Shown here in pieces: positions 34,393 through 43,487 of a stretch of DNA of 64,000 nt. The notes under the pieces are model-generated. The model had not been told where the DNA came from, did no database searches, and worked only from the letters and a program-made list of their open reading frames with translations. The position numbers were made by a program, and so were the translations under genes. The stretch is from a bacterium. Its GTDB lineage: Bacteria > Spirochaetota > Leptospiria > Leptospirales > Leptonemataceae. The stretch is taken from contig JANSYA010000006.1 in the NCBI GenBank assembly GCA_024742665.1, positions 341,494-405,493 of the forward strand. The letters run 5' to 3'. Within the stretch, counting starts at the first letter, position 1; every line of letters begins with the position of its first letter.

Positions 34393-35598
34393 CTATTTCG
34401 AATCTCCGCCCGAACGCTGCGGAGCGGGCTCGATCCAGAGCTCGGAGCCGCAGCCGCTGCGATCCCAGGTATGCAGAATGGCCGGACGAGTGCTTTCGTC
34501 TCGTTCGACATTCGTCGCACTATGTTTCGTATAATTCTGATAGAAGGGCTTTAGCGCGTTCAGATGACCGCTGTCGCCGTCCGCGCTGAGATCCACGCAC
34601 TGCGCCTGCGCGTATTGCTCCGCAAACGAGGCGAATTCGATTTCCGGCGCGGCGGCGCGATAGACTCCGCCGAAAATATGCGCGGGCTGATCGCTCTCCG
34701 ATTCTCGGAACCGAAGCTGGCGACGACGCTTCCAGGCATCAGCGAGACTTTCGCCGGATGCCCGGTAGTGTACGGGATCGCCGATGCGAAAGCGAGCGGC
34801 CTGCCCGCGGGCGTTCGCCGCGTCGTCGCCTTCCAGCACCAGAAATACGCTGCGTTCGCACAGCTCGCAGGACCCGCCGCGCTCGGGCAGCCTCTGGCCT
34901 TTGAGCCAGGCCGCGTCTTCGAGAGCTTCGCTCAAAAACAAATAGGAATACACCGGAAATACGCCGCCCAGCACGACCACGTCGAGTTCGCCGGAGCGAA
35001 TCAGGCTCCGGGCGACGTCGAAGGCTTCCGGCACGCCGTTGCGTTCGCCGCGGGTCTTCATCGAGAATCCGCTGATGTTATGATTCTGCAGCAGATAGGT
35101 CGGATACACGTCGAGATAGTACAGCTCGCGCGAAGAGAGCTCGCGTTCGAGACTGGATGTGTTACCGTAAAAATCGATATAGATCACGCCGACCCGCCGG
35201 CTTTGTTTGCGACCGATCTTGCGCAGGAGCCCCGCGGAACGTAAAGCTTCCGAGAAGGCGACATCCTGCGCGCGCAAATGCGGATTGATCAAAGGACTGC
35301 GCCCCTGGCCCGCGAAGTCTTCGGCGCTAAAAGAACGCACGCGCCACTCTTCGATCGCGCTCTTGCGCCGCGCTTTCGCGTACAGCTCCTGTTCAAGCGC
35401 GTTGTTTAAACGGGGCCGATAAGATATGGCCGGACCGGCCGCTTCGCACACGCCCGCTCCGCTAACGAAGACTTCCCGCGCGACGGATCTTCTCTCGTCG
35501 TCGGCGGCGGCGGCGGCCAGCGGCCGAGCTGCGCCTGCTTCGACGCTCACAGCTTCATCGCCCTGCGCGGTAGATATGGAAAGATCGTCGGGACTCAC
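34393..35598 (-). CDS. Degenerate ketosynthase-like protein
   Basis: A 401-residue protein with a GTG start that overlaps the stop of the upstream ketosynthase by four bases. A shortened thiolase-like fold is suggested by VFVSGAGVCE at the start, SRRVGVIYIDFYGNTSS, and ARSLIRSGELDVVVLGGVFP, which matches the helix-strand after the active site in ketosynthases. The residue where cysteine should be falls in TRGERNG, and no GTGT histidine motif is seen. It is thus probably a non-catalytic subunit, perhaps partner of the ketosynthase it overlaps. Assignment is from pattern only. Confidence 0.55.
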   Translation of the reverse strand: MSPDDLSISTAQGDEAVSVEAGAARPLAAAAADDERRSVAREVFVSGAGVCEAAGPAISYRPRLNNALEQELYAKARRKSAIEEWRVRSFSAEDFAGQGRSPLINPHLRAQDVAFSEALRSAGLLRKIGRKQSRRVGVIYIDFYGNTSSLERELSSRELYYLDVYPTYLLQNHNISGFSMKTRGERNGVPEAFDVARSLIRSGELDVVVLGGVFPVYSYLFLSEALEDAAWLKGQRLPERGGSCELCERSVFLVLEGDDAANARGQAARFRIGDPVHYRASGESLADAWKRRRQLRFRESESDQPAHIFGGVYRAAAPEIEFASFAEQYAQAQCVDLSADGDSGHLNALKPFYQNYTKHSATNVERDESTRPAILHTWDRSGCGSELWIEPAPQRSGGDSK

Positions 35599-36980
35599 GC
35601 GCGCTCCAGGACGCAGTTAACGATACTGCCGTCGATGCCGATGCAGGTTTTCAAAAGGTGCCGCACCTCGGTCGCGAGCGGTTTCGCGTCGGCGCCGGGC
35701 GTCGCGTCGCGCGCCTCACCTGCTGCCGGCGGACGCTGTAGAAAACGCAAACCTTCGCCGGCTTCGATCGGCTCCGCACTGACGAAGGGCAGGATACGAT
35801 CGCGGCGGTAGACGTCGGCGGCCATAATCAGATCGAAGACGCCGCTCGCCGAAAGCAGATAGCCGGTCTGGTACGTATAGTTCGCGATCGGCGGACAACC
35901 CTGCCCGCCCCCTGCTTCGCGTTCATCGGCAGCGAAGAGTTTTTCCATCGCCATCTCTTCGGCCTGGTCGTTGGCGCGAATGCCGTTGCCGTGGGGAAAG
36001 ATGCAATCGATGTCGCTCGCGACCAGACCGCTTTCGCCCAGCACCGCTTCGATCGACTGCGAAATCGAACGAAAGGGCACCGACATGCCCGGACTGTTTA
36101 CGCTGCCTGAAAATCCGCGGCCGCCGGTGATGTGTCGCACCGCGAAATACGGATCGCGACTGCGATCGGCGCACGCGTCTTCGCGTTCGATCAATATACC
36201 GCCGACTCCGTAGCCGAGAGAAATTCCATCCGTGCTTTTACAAAAGGGCAGCCCCACGTTACGAGATAGAATATTCAGGCCGGCCAGAAATAATATATCG
36301 AAGAGCGTAACTTCTTGAAAGCAAAGTACCAGCGCCCGCTTCAGTTTAGCCTGCGAAATCTTGCGTGTGGCGAGCAGCAGAGCCGATAGGCTCGACGAAC
36401 AGGCGGAAAACAGAGTACAAATCGGAGCCGCCAGTTCAAAGAAGTCCGCGTACTCCGCGGTCAAAACGTCCTGACGAAAGCTGCCGCAGTGCAGGCTGCG
36501 AATCGACGGCGAAAACCAGAGATCGAGTCCGTCGTTCGCATGCGCGTACGCGAGATAGTCTTCGATATTCGGCTGGTTGCCCGGCGAACCCCAGAACACA
36601 CCGAAGTCCTCGCGACGCATATCTTCGCGCGAAAGGCCGGCGTCCTCGATCGTCGCAAGACTGATATCCGCCAGCAAAGCCGTGCGGGGATCGCGAAACT
36701 TTCGCGCGCTGCCTGTTCGCCTGACGACCGAGGCGCCGGCTTCGGCGACGACCGCATCCGGAAGTCCGGCATGCAGCGGGTTAAAGCTGAGTCCTGTCGC
36801 GCCGAGGATTCGTTCGTCGCGAATGGCCGGCCGGTATTCAACGACCGCACCGGCTTCGATATTGTTCACCAGGTCAGCGGCGGAAGCGGCGTAGCTGGAA
36901 ACGCAGCCGACGCCGCTGACGACGACGCGACCCGCGCCCGTCGCCGTGCGAAAAGCGCTCTGTGTATTTGAATCCGGCAT
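35595..36980 (-). CDS. Beta-ketoacyl synthase family protein with incomplete catalytic triad
   Basis: A 461-residue single ketosynthase fold. The nucleophile is present (Cys194 in FSACSSSLSAL) and so is the first histidine (His330 in FPHGNGIRAND). At the place of the usual Lys-x4-His motif it has YTYQTGYLLSASG, so Tyr374 stands where the second histidine should be and the lysine is missing. Loss of that histidine often removes decarboxylation but keeps acyl transfer, so it might be an acyltransferase or a priming enzyme. It starts 6 bp after the KS-CLF gene upstream and overlaps the next, degenerate one. Confidence 0.75.
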   Translation of the reverse strand: MPDSNTQSAFRTATGAGRVVVSGVGCVSSYAASAADLVNNIEAGAVVEYRPAIRDERILGATGLSFNPLHAGLPDAVVAEAGASVVRRTGSARKFRDPRTALLADISLATIEDAGLSREDMRREDFGVFWGSPGNQPNIEDYLAYAHANDGLDLWFSPSIRSLHCGSFRQDVLTAEYADFFELAAPICTLFSACSSSLSALLLATRKISQAKLKRALVLCFQEVTLFDILFLAGLNILSRNVGLPFCKSTDGISLGYGVGGILIEREDACADRSRDPYFAVRHITGGRGFSGSVNSPGMSVPFRSISQSIEAVLGESGLVASDIDCIFPHGNGIRANDQAEEMAMEKLFAADEREAGGGQGCPPIANYTYQTGYLLSASGVFDLIMAADVYRRDRILPFVSAEPIEAGEGLRFLQRPPAAGEARDATPGADAKPLATEVRHLLKTCIGIDGSIVNCVLERA

Positions 36981-36986
36981 TGATGA

Positions 36987-39602
36987 TTATTCGGGGCGCC
37001 GGACCAGCAGCGCGTAATTGTTGCCGCCTTCTGAAACTCCCAGGACGAGGGCGTGGCGAATCTCTTTTTTGATCGCTTCGGTCGCGTAGTTCAGGCCGTC
37101 GACGGCGAAGTCCTGGGTATACAGAATCGGGAAGACGGTGTTTTCGCGCATACAGTGCAAGGTCGCCGCCAGGTTCATTTGCCCGCTCGCCGCTTCGATG
37201 AAACCGAAGCGATTATTAAAATTCGTCAGCGGAATATCTTTCGCGGCTTCGCCGAAGGCGTGGCGCACGCCCTGCAACTCCGCCAGATTCGAATAGCGCG
37301 TACCCCAACTCGATCCGCAGATCATGTCGACGTCTTTCGGCGCAATCCCCGCTTCATTTAAGGCCAGCGTGATCGCGCGACCCATCGCCCGGCCCCAGTG
37401 ATCCTGCGCGTCGTGATCGGCATCGTTGAAAAACAGACGATCGCTCGCCCGACCGTAACCGACGATTTCCCCGTAGATCTCCGCGCCGCGCTCTTTCGCC
37501 GCGTCGTACTTTTCCAGCAGCATGCAGCAAGAACCTTCGCCGGCGAAATAACCGTCGCCGGCTGCGCTATACACCTGGTAAGCCGTGGGATCCGCGTCGT
37601 AGTTTAAGAGAGTCTGATCGAGATGCATGATCGGCGTATAACCCGCGCCTTTTTCATCCGACGCGCCGACGACCATATAGTCCTGGAGATCCTGTCGCAG
37701 AACTTCATAAGCCTGCATCAGCGCGCCGAGCGAGGCGTTGTATCCGGTGGCCAGCGTCGTATTGTACCCTTTCACGCCCCGCGCGATTGAGCACTGCGTG
37801 GCGATGGAATTCATAAGCGACATGGCGAACTCTTTGGTGCGCACGTTATTGGGATTCGGCTGCAGGCTGTCGGTGAGTTTCTGAATGGTGCTCGTCGGTC
37901 CGCGGGACATACCCATAATCATTCCGACTTCTTCGCGACGGCCCTTCGGTACTTTATAGCCCGCGTCGGCGATCGCTTCTTCGACTGCGACTAAGGCGAA
38001 AGTGCAAATCTCGTTCATCTTACGCGGGTCGAAATTGCGCAGCAGCTTACGCGCGTTAAACTTCACAACGCGATGAAAACGAAAATTTAGATTGCCTTCT
38101 TCGTCGACGGGCAAATTCTTCAGAGCCTCAAGCAGCTCTTCCATGCCTTCAATGCCCTGGCTTTCCGCGCCTTCGCTCGTATCGCCGGTCGCAACGGCGT
38201 CCGGGGCGCTTCCGCCGTCGATCAGGTTCGGGGTGCCTGGGCCGGCCGCGCCTTTCGGCAATTTTTCGAGGGCAGAAGGCGAAACACCTTCCGCGATCTT
38301 TTCAAAGAAGGCGGCGGTATTCGCGCCCAGGGAACTGACTGTGCCCAGGCCGGTAATCGCCACTCTGCGCGGCTCATAGGTCGAAGCGGCTTTGCTGTCC
38401 GGCTGCATTGAAACGATCATGCAGCAGTTATTGCCGCCGAAAGCGTAGTTGTTCTTCATGAATACGTTGACTTTCTGTTCGCGAAAATCATTCGGCACAT
38501 AGTTCAAATCGCAGTAGCTGCGCGCTTCGGAGAAATTCAGCGTCGGCAGAATCTTGTCTTCGGACAGGGTCAACATGCAGGCGATCAATTCCAGCACGCC
38601 GGCGGAACCGATGTTGTGACCGAAATACGATTTCGTGGAGCTGATCGGAACGTCGCGATTTTCGGCGAAGACCCGACCAAGGGCGAGGGTTTCCGCACGA
38701 TCGTTCGCTTCGGTCCCGGTGCCGTGGGCGTTGATATACTCAATATCTTTCGCTTCCAATCCGGCGTTACGCAAAGCGAAGTTCATCACGAAACTGGCGC
38801 CTTCGCCTTTGGGATCCGGAGCGGTTTCATGGTAGGCGTCCCCGGTCGTCGCGTAGCTCAAGATCTCGGCGTAAATTGGAGCGCCGCGCTTTTTCGCGTG
38901 TTCGTATTCTTCAAGTACGAGCGCGCCCGCGCCTTCGCCGATGGACATACCCGCGACGCCCGAAAAGGGACTGCACGGTCCGTCCGCCATCGCTTTCAAC
39001 GCATAAAAACCCGCGAAGGTCGGAATATACAGCGGCTCCGAACCGACCGCCAGCATGACTTCGCTTTTGTTATTTTGAATTGCATCGAAGGCCAGGCCGA
39101 TCGCGTTCGGACTCGCCGTGCAGGCCGTCGACACCAGCTCGAAGCCGCCGCCCAGATCGAGCAGCGAAGCCGCGAGATGACTCACGCTGGAATAAGAACC
39201 GGAGTTCTGCACCATCTTCCAGTTTAACTTTTCGGGTTCGCCCAGCAGGGCCGGCAAAAAAGCCTCGGTGCCGCCGGCGGAGATCCCCATCATCAAGCCG
39301 ATTTTTTCTTTGAGCGGACTCTCGAATAAATCGCTGTCGAGCAAGGCCTCACGACCAACGCGATAAGCCCACAGGGCGCCCTTGTCGACGTTTTTGATCA
39401 CGTCCGGATCCAAACCGGGATAATCGACCGCGTAATCGATTTCGGAAGCGTAAGCGCCGTCGAAGTACTTGCGGTATTCTGGACTGGCGCTAATGCCACA
39501 GCGCCGATCGAGCAGGCTCTGTTTGAATTCGGCGACGTCCTTTCCGATCGAAGAAAGCACGCCCATACCGGTGACGACGATGCGTTTGCGAGTGACTGAC
39601 AT
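36987..39602 (-). CDS. Fused ketosynthase and dead ketosynthase (KS-CLF) protein
   Basis: An 871-residue protein with the same layout as the one at 30918. The first fold has Cys161 in TACTAS, His293 in NAHGTGT, Lys324 and His329 in KSYFGHN. The second fold starts at PRRVAITGLG (about residue 411), carries a ~50-residue Gly/Ala/Glu-rich insert near 448-500, and has Tyr621 (LATGYNASL), Trp766 (SSWGT) and Phe801 (RFGFIEAAS) in place of the catalytic Cys, His and His. The C terminus VLGVSEGGNNYALLV is conserved in both fused proteins. The same substitutions in both paralogues show that the second half lost catalysis before the duplication. Confidence 0.88.
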   Translation of the reverse strand: MSVTRKRIVVTGMGVLSSIGKDVAEFKQSLLDRRCGISASPEYRKYFDGAYASEIDYAVDYPGLDPDVIKNVDKGALWAYRVGREALLDSDLFESPLKEKIGLMMGISAGGTEAFLPALLGEPEKLNWKMVQNSGSYSSVSHLAASLLDLGGGFELVSTACTASPNAIGLAFDAIQNNKSEVMLAVGSEPLYIPTFAGFYALKAMADGPCSPFSGVAGMSIGEGAGALVLEEYEHAKKRGAPIYAEILSYATTGDAYHETAPDPKGEGASFVMNFALRNAGLEAKDIEYINAHGTGTEANDRAETLALGRVFAENRDVPISSTKSYFGHNIGSAGVLELIACMLTLSEDKILPTLNFSEARSYCDLNYVPNDFREQKVNVFMKNNYAFGGNNCCMIVSMQPDSKAASTYEPRRVAITGLGTVSSLGANTAAFFEKIAEGVSPSALEKLPKGAAGPGTPNLIDGGSAPDAVATGDTSEGAESQGIEGMEELLEALKNLPVDEEGNLNFRFHRVVKFNARKLLRNFDPRKMNEICTFALVAVEEAIADAGYKVPKGRREEVGMIMGMSRGPTSTIQKLTDSLQPNPNNVRTKEFAMSLMNSIATQCSIARGVKGYNTTLATGYNASLGALMQAYEVLRQDLQDYMVVGASDEKGAGYTPIMHLDQTLLNYDADPTAYQVYSAAGDGYFAGEGSCCMLLEKYDAAKERGAEIYGEIVGYGRASDRLFFNDADHDAQDHWGRAMGRAITLALNEAGIAPKDVDMICGSSWGTRYSNLAELQGVRHAFGEAAKDIPLTNFNNRFGFIEAASGQMNLAATLHCMRENTVFPILYTQDFAVDGLNYATEAIKKEIRHALVLGVSEGGNNYALLVRRPE

Positions 39603-39733
39603 ATAAAATGATCCTGGCGTGATAAGTCGTACGGCGCGCCGAATCGGGCCCGCCGCTCCGTAAGTTACATAAAAAAAATATTAGAACGCCGCCCGAAGCC
39701 TTTCGCGCTCCGGACGGTAAGGTTTCGATTGAA

Positions 39734-40921
39734 TCAGGCTTCGACGGCTTCGGCCGTTTCCGCCTGCTGGAGCTGTTCGATCAGATTCTTCGGTTTCTGA
39801 GGGTTCACGAAGCTATGCTCATTCGGATTCACGAGCATACTGAGATTCATGAAGAACGGCGTCGCGCTGGTCTCGACGGCCACTGCGGCGCCGCCCGAAG
39901 TTTGAACGCTGTAGTCGTCGAGACCAGCGTACGCGAACTCGGCTTTAATAAAACCCTGAGCGATATATTTTTTCAGAGCGGCCGAATAGCCCGCGTTAAC
40001 GACCTCGCCGATCTCTTCGCCGGCGCAAACGATCTTATCGCCGATCGCCAGCGCTTCGCTTTCGCCTTCTTTTTGCGCCACGAGACCCACGACTTTGCGA
40101 GTCGCCGGCTCTTCGCGCGCGCTCAGTAGACCGTCGCGACCGAAGAATTCTTCTTTGTCGTAGCGCACCATCCACTGCAGCTGCAGATCGCGGGGCTTAC
40201 GGCTGACCTTCGCCGCGCCTTCCGGATTAAAATACGGATTCTCCAGGCGGCCGATTTTTTGCAGATCGAGGCCGACCTGTTTCATCTCGTACTTTTCGCC
40301 GAGCTCTAAAGCCTTCTCCCAGAGTTCGACGGCTTCGCCGTGGGGCAGTATGATCTTATAGCCGTACTCGCCGTGCTTGCCCGCGCGCAGAACGTACGAA
40401 TCATTTTCCATGGCGATAAAACCCAGATAAGGAATGCCAATCACGTCCATGCCGTAAATCTCCGCCATCAGCTCCCAGCTATAGGGGCCTTCGTAGGTGA
40501 TCATGGCATGCGATGCCGTCAGGGATTCGATTTCGACTTCGAATTCGCCTTTGCGCGCATTCAGCAGCGCGAGCATGTCCGCATCGTTGATATATTCGCA
40601 GAGCAGGAGATAGGTATCGTCGTCGTTTAAGACATATACATCGCTCAGAATATCGCCGTTCTCGTCGAGGATCACCGTATGCAGCGCCTGTTCGTCGCGA
40701 ATCTCGGCGACGTCTCCCGCCACCGCGAAGTCCAAAAAGTCGAAAGCTTCTTCGCCGTCGATTTTGATTTTCGTATAGTGGCTGTAGTCGGCCACGGATA
40801 CGTGTCCGCGCAGGGCGGTGTAGGCCGCTTCCGCGTCCCCGAAATTCAGAGGCACGGCGATGCCGTTGCGTTCGCCCATATTTGCGCTGTTTTTCTTATG
40901 TAGTTCGATTAATTCACTCAT
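39734..40921 (-). CDS. GcvT/DmdA-family folate-dependent C1 transferase
   Basis: A 395-residue protein of the aminomethyltransferase fold. Landmarks: ADYSHYTKIKIDGEEAFDFLD, DENGDILSDVYVL with Asp94 at the catalytic aspartate place, RAGKHGEYGYKI (the GE-G-[FY] folate loop), and QKIGRLENPYF with Glu227 at the pterin-binding glutamate. The C-terminal barrel (KVVGLVAQKEGES, VVNAGYSAALKKYIAQGFI) is also present. No GcvH or GcvP is nearby, so it is not the glycine-cleavage T-protein by context. DMSP demethylase and related enzymes use this fold to move methyl or methylene groups to tetrahydrofolate. It lies between the carrier protein and the KS-CLF gene, so it may act on the lipid chain. Confidence 0.75.
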   Translation of the reverse strand: MSELIELHKKNSANMGERNGIAVPLNFGDAEAAYTALRGHVSVADYSHYTKIKIDGEEAFDFLDFAVAGDVAEIRDEQALHTVILDENGDILSDVYVLNDDDTYLLLCEYINDADMLALLNARKGEFEVEIESLTASHAMITYEGPYSWELMAEIYGMDVIGIPYLGFIAMENDSYVLRAGKHGEYGYKIILPHGEAVELWEKALELGEKYEMKQVGLDLQKIGRLENPYFNPEGAAKVSRKPRDLQLQWMVRYDKEEFFGRDGLLSAREEPATRKVVGLVAQKEGESEALAIGDKIVCAGEEIGEVVNAGYSAALKKYIAQGFIKAEFAYAGLDDYSVQTSGGAAVAVETSATPFFMNLSMLVNPNEHSFVNPQKPKNLIEQLQQAETAEAVEA

Positions 40922-41030
40922 CTTGTGTTACCCTTTTAGTAGTAGTGCCTGTCGTTATTGCTTTAGATTGCGCGCACTCTCGCGAATCGCATGGTCGGAA
41001 CTTTGTCGAGAATCGCGGCTGCTAATACGA

Positions 41031-41348
41031 TCAGTTCGCGGAAGCGTCCGCCGTCGCCAGACCGGCTTCCGATTTTTGTTCGAGGATGAAGTCGACCAGA
41101 CGATTGATGTTTCGCATGAACGAAGGGTCGGTGCCTTCTTTGACTTTAATTTTGAAGGCCATATCGAGCATCACGATGACTTCGGTGGCGTCGACGGAAT
41201 CCAATCGCAGTCCGCTGCCGAACAGGGGCGTATCTTCGTCGATCTCTTCGGGTTTTTGGTATAAATTCAGTCGTTCGATCAGTACCGTTTTGACTTTCTC
41301 CAGCACTTCTTTGCGCTCATCGATTTTCTTCTGCAAATCCTGTTCCAT
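41031..41348 (-). CDS. Acyl carrier protein
   Basis: A 105-residue acidic helical protein. The phosphopantetheine serine is Ser51 in LRLDSVDATEV, the expected DS-[LV] site at the start of helix II. Helix I is extended by ~20 residues (LQKKIDERKEVLEKVK) compared with the 78-residue AcpP, and there is an Ala/Ser tail. It would carry the growing acyl chain between the ketosynthases and reductases of this operon, and the PPTase encoded upstream would activate it. Confidence 0.9.
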   Translation of the reverse strand: MEQDLQKKIDERKEVLEKVKTVLIERLNLYQKPEEIDEDTPLFGSGLRLDSVDATEVIVMLDMAFKIKVKEGTDPSFMRNINRLVDFILEQKSEAGLATADASAN

Positions 41349-41408
41349 CTTATATTCTCCGCTTTCCTGTATTCTGATCTAATTGCAATTGCTGCGCCCT
41401 GAAATCGC

Positions 41409-42023
41409 TCAGCTCTCGGCCGCGTCTGGAATCACCGGGTCTTTTTCGTCGGCGATATTGCGCCAGTTCGAGATCCGCCCCGAACAAACGAGTTTCTTGC
41501 CGACGAAGGCTTCGACTTTGAAGTGATTGAAGCCGCGCTCCGAAAGAATGATTTCGCTGTGGAATTCGATCTGGTCGCCGGGCACGACGACCTCTTTGTA
41601 TTTCAGATCCTGCGATGCCAGAAATCCGACCGTGCGTTTGCGCAGATCTTCCATCAGCGCCATCCCGTATTCGGATTGAATCGCGTCGCGCACGGCCACG
41701 CGGTCCTTCAGTTCTTCGCCGGTTTTATTTTTGTACAGCTCTGAAAATTCCAGAATCAGATTCATGTACTCGCTGGTCTGACCGAAGCCTTCCGCGATCA
41801 TCACGCCCGGCATCACCGGGAAATCGGGAAAGTGTCCCAGAAACTGGGGCTCGTTGGCGGTCACGTTTTTGATCGAAACGATTTTCGGACGCGAACCGAA
41901 TTTGAGATCGACGATGCGATCGACCATAATGAAGGGATGCCGCCAGGTGCCGATCTTCATCATCAGCGCGGCTTCCATCACCGAAAAATTCTTCTCTTTG
42001 TTTTTGCGTGCGATTTGTTGCAT
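41409..42023 (-). CDS. fabZ: FabZ-like 3-hydroxyacyl-ACP dehydratase
   Basis: A hotdog-fold dehydratase of 204 residues. RHPFIMVDRI and NEPQFLGHFPDFPVMPGVMIAEGFGQ contain the catalytic His64 and Glu78 of the FabZ type. About 45 extra residues (LYKNKTGEELKDRVAVRDAI and following) are inserted between the active-site helix and the GFLASQDLKYKEVVVPGD strand; FabZ is normally ~150 residues long. It removes water from 3-hydroxyacyl-ACP after the FabG-like reduction. The insert suggests a specialised partner or chain type. Confidence 0.85.
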   Translation of the reverse strand: MQQIARKNKEKNFSVMEAALMMKIGTWRHPFIMVDRIVDLKFGSRPKIVSIKNVTANEPQFLGHFPDFPVMPGVMIAEGFGQTSEYMNLILEFSELYKNKTGEELKDRVAVRDAIQSEYGMALMEDLRKRTVGFLASQDLKYKEVVVPGDQIEFHSEIILSERGFNHFKVEAFVGKKLVCSGRISNWRNIADEKDPVIPDAAES

Positions 42024-42120
42024 TGTCTTTCCGTCAGTATGTGTAATTTTTATTCAGATCTTTTATGATTCGCCAAAATCTTTTCTGGGAAATCTTTTAT
42101 GCGAATTCTTTGCGAGCGTC

Positions 42121-42879
42121 TCAGCGCATGAGCAGTCCGCCGTCGGCGACCAGGGTCTGCCCGACCATATAGGCGGAATCGTCCGAAGCCAAAAAGGCCA
42201 CCACCCGTGCGATATCGTCCGGCTGCCCGAGACGGCCCAGCGGAATCGCGGACAGAGTCTGTTTCATAATATTTCGCGGGATGCGTTTCACCATCACCGA
42301 ATCGATCAAACCCGGCGCGACGGTGTTCACGCGAATATTCTTCGGCGCAAGTTCGGCGGCGATCGTACGGCTGAAAGCCTGGATACCGCCCTTGGCCGCG
42401 CTGTAATTCGACTGACCGAAAGACGCGGTGAGCCCGGAAATTGAAGAGATATTAATGATCGATCCCGAGCGAGCGCGAGTCATGTGATGGACGGCGGCCT
42501 TCGTACAATAATAGGTGCCGAAGAGATTCGTTTGAATCACCTGCTCGAATTCTTCATCCGTCATGGATTGGAATAGATTGTCTTTATAAATGCCGGCGTT
42601 GTTGACCAGCACGTCGAGGCGGCCTTCGCTTTCGGCGATCGCGTCAATTAATTCGGTGACCGCGCTTTTCGAAGTAATATCGCATTTGCGGGCGACGGCC
42701 GAACCGCCGGCCTCCGTCGCCAGGCGCACGGTTTCATTCGCGGCTTCTTCGGAGCTATTGAATGTAAAATATATTTTCGCTTTTTGCTTTGCAAGCTCGA
42801 CCGCCATCGCGCGGCCGAGGTCGCCGCTGCCGCCGGTAATCAAAACGATCTTCTGCTCTAAATCTTCGTAAATAGCCAA
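42121..42879 (-). CDS. fabG: FabG-like 3-oxoacyl-ACP reductase
   Basis: A 252-residue SDR with NADPH motif LITGGSGDLGRAMA, the NNAG motif (LVNNAGIYKD), Ser146 (NISSISGL) and the catalytic Tyr159-x3-Lys163 (NYSAAKGG). The C terminus IRVNTVAPGLIDS and VGQTLVADGG is typical for FabG. It would reduce the 3-oxoacyl-ACP made by the ketosynthases. Lies 44 bp after the PPTase gene and 97 bp before the dehydratase. Confidence 0.9.
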   Translation of the reverse strand: MAIYEDLEQKIVLITGGSGDLGRAMAVELAKQKAKIYFTFNSSEEAANETVRLATEAGGSAVARKCDITSKSAVTELIDAIAESEGRLDVLVNNAGIYKDNLFQSMTDEEFEQVIQTNLFGTYYCTKAAVHHMTRARSGSIINISSISGLTASFGQSNYSAAKGGIQAFSRTIAAELAPKNIRVNTVAPGLIDSVMVKRIPRNIMKQTLSAIPLGRLGQPDDIARVVAFLASDDSAYMVGQTLVADGGLLMR

Positions 42880-42923
42880 TGTGGAAACTCCTGAATCCTG
42901 CTGTATCTATGGGACGCCGGGCC

Positions 42924-43487
42924 TCAGGCCTCGACCTTCGACTCAAGCTCGCGACAGGCGAATAACACCACCACCGCGACGACGCAGTCGCGATCATGAC
43001 TGAGCGTCGTACGCGAATCGTCGATGCCGCGCTCCGCCGCAATTTGCGCGAAGCGGCCGTGAAATTTCAGCTCCGGCGCGCGCCCGGTTGTACAAATAAT
43101 TTCGAGATCGTGAAAGCCTACCCCGTCCGAGTAGCCGGTTCCCAGGGCTTTCACCGCGGCTTCGCGAATGGCCCAGAGGGCGGCGAAGCGTTCTTCCGGA
43201 AAGTGAGCTGCGCGACAGTACTCAATTTCCGCGGTACGATAGACTTTTTCGATGAAGGCCTGACCGGCGCCGTCCGGTCGTTCCACCGCCTGACGAATCC
43301 GCCCCACGCGCGCGAGGTCCACGCCGATTCCGGCAAAACGCGCCGCGCCCGCCGGCACCTCCATCAGCGTTCGCGAAAGACTATCCTGCAGCGCATCCGC
43401 CGGGCAGCTCGCTGCGTCCGCCTTTCCGACGGGATATTTATCCGGCGGCGGCGCATCGGAAAAAGTGGAAGCTTGATAGCGATTCAC
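42924..43487 (-). CDS. acpS: 4'-phosphopantetheinyl transferase, AcpS type
   Basis: An AcpS-like enzyme that puts phosphopantetheine on the carrier protein. Motifs: FAGIGVDLARVGRI (magnesium aspartate) and FAALWAIREAAVKALGTGYSDGVGFHDLEI (the W-x-x-K-E-x-x-x-K-like site, with R-E-A-A-V-K). The C terminus is TTLSHDRDCVVAVVV. The GTG start overlaps the upstream membrane protein stop. The first ~41 residues are unlike AcpS and low in order; ATG at 43364 would remove them and give the normal length (146 residues). A dedicated PPTase in the operon supports a self-contained pathway. Confidence 0.85.
   Translation of the reverse strand: MNRYQASTFSDAPPPDKYPVGKADAASCPADALQDSLSRTLMEVPAGAARFAGIGVDLARVGRIRQAVERPDGAGQAFIEKVYRTAEIEYCRAAHFPEERFAALWAIREAAVKALGTGYSDGVGFHDLEIICTTGRAPELKFHGRFAQIAAERGIDDSRTTLSHDRDCVVAVVVLFACRELESKVEA

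Noticed and set aside
39734..40921. Calling this gene gcvT of the glycine cleavage system
   Set aside because: No gcvH or gcvP is nearby and the gene lies inside a lipid synthase operon, so only the family can be stated.
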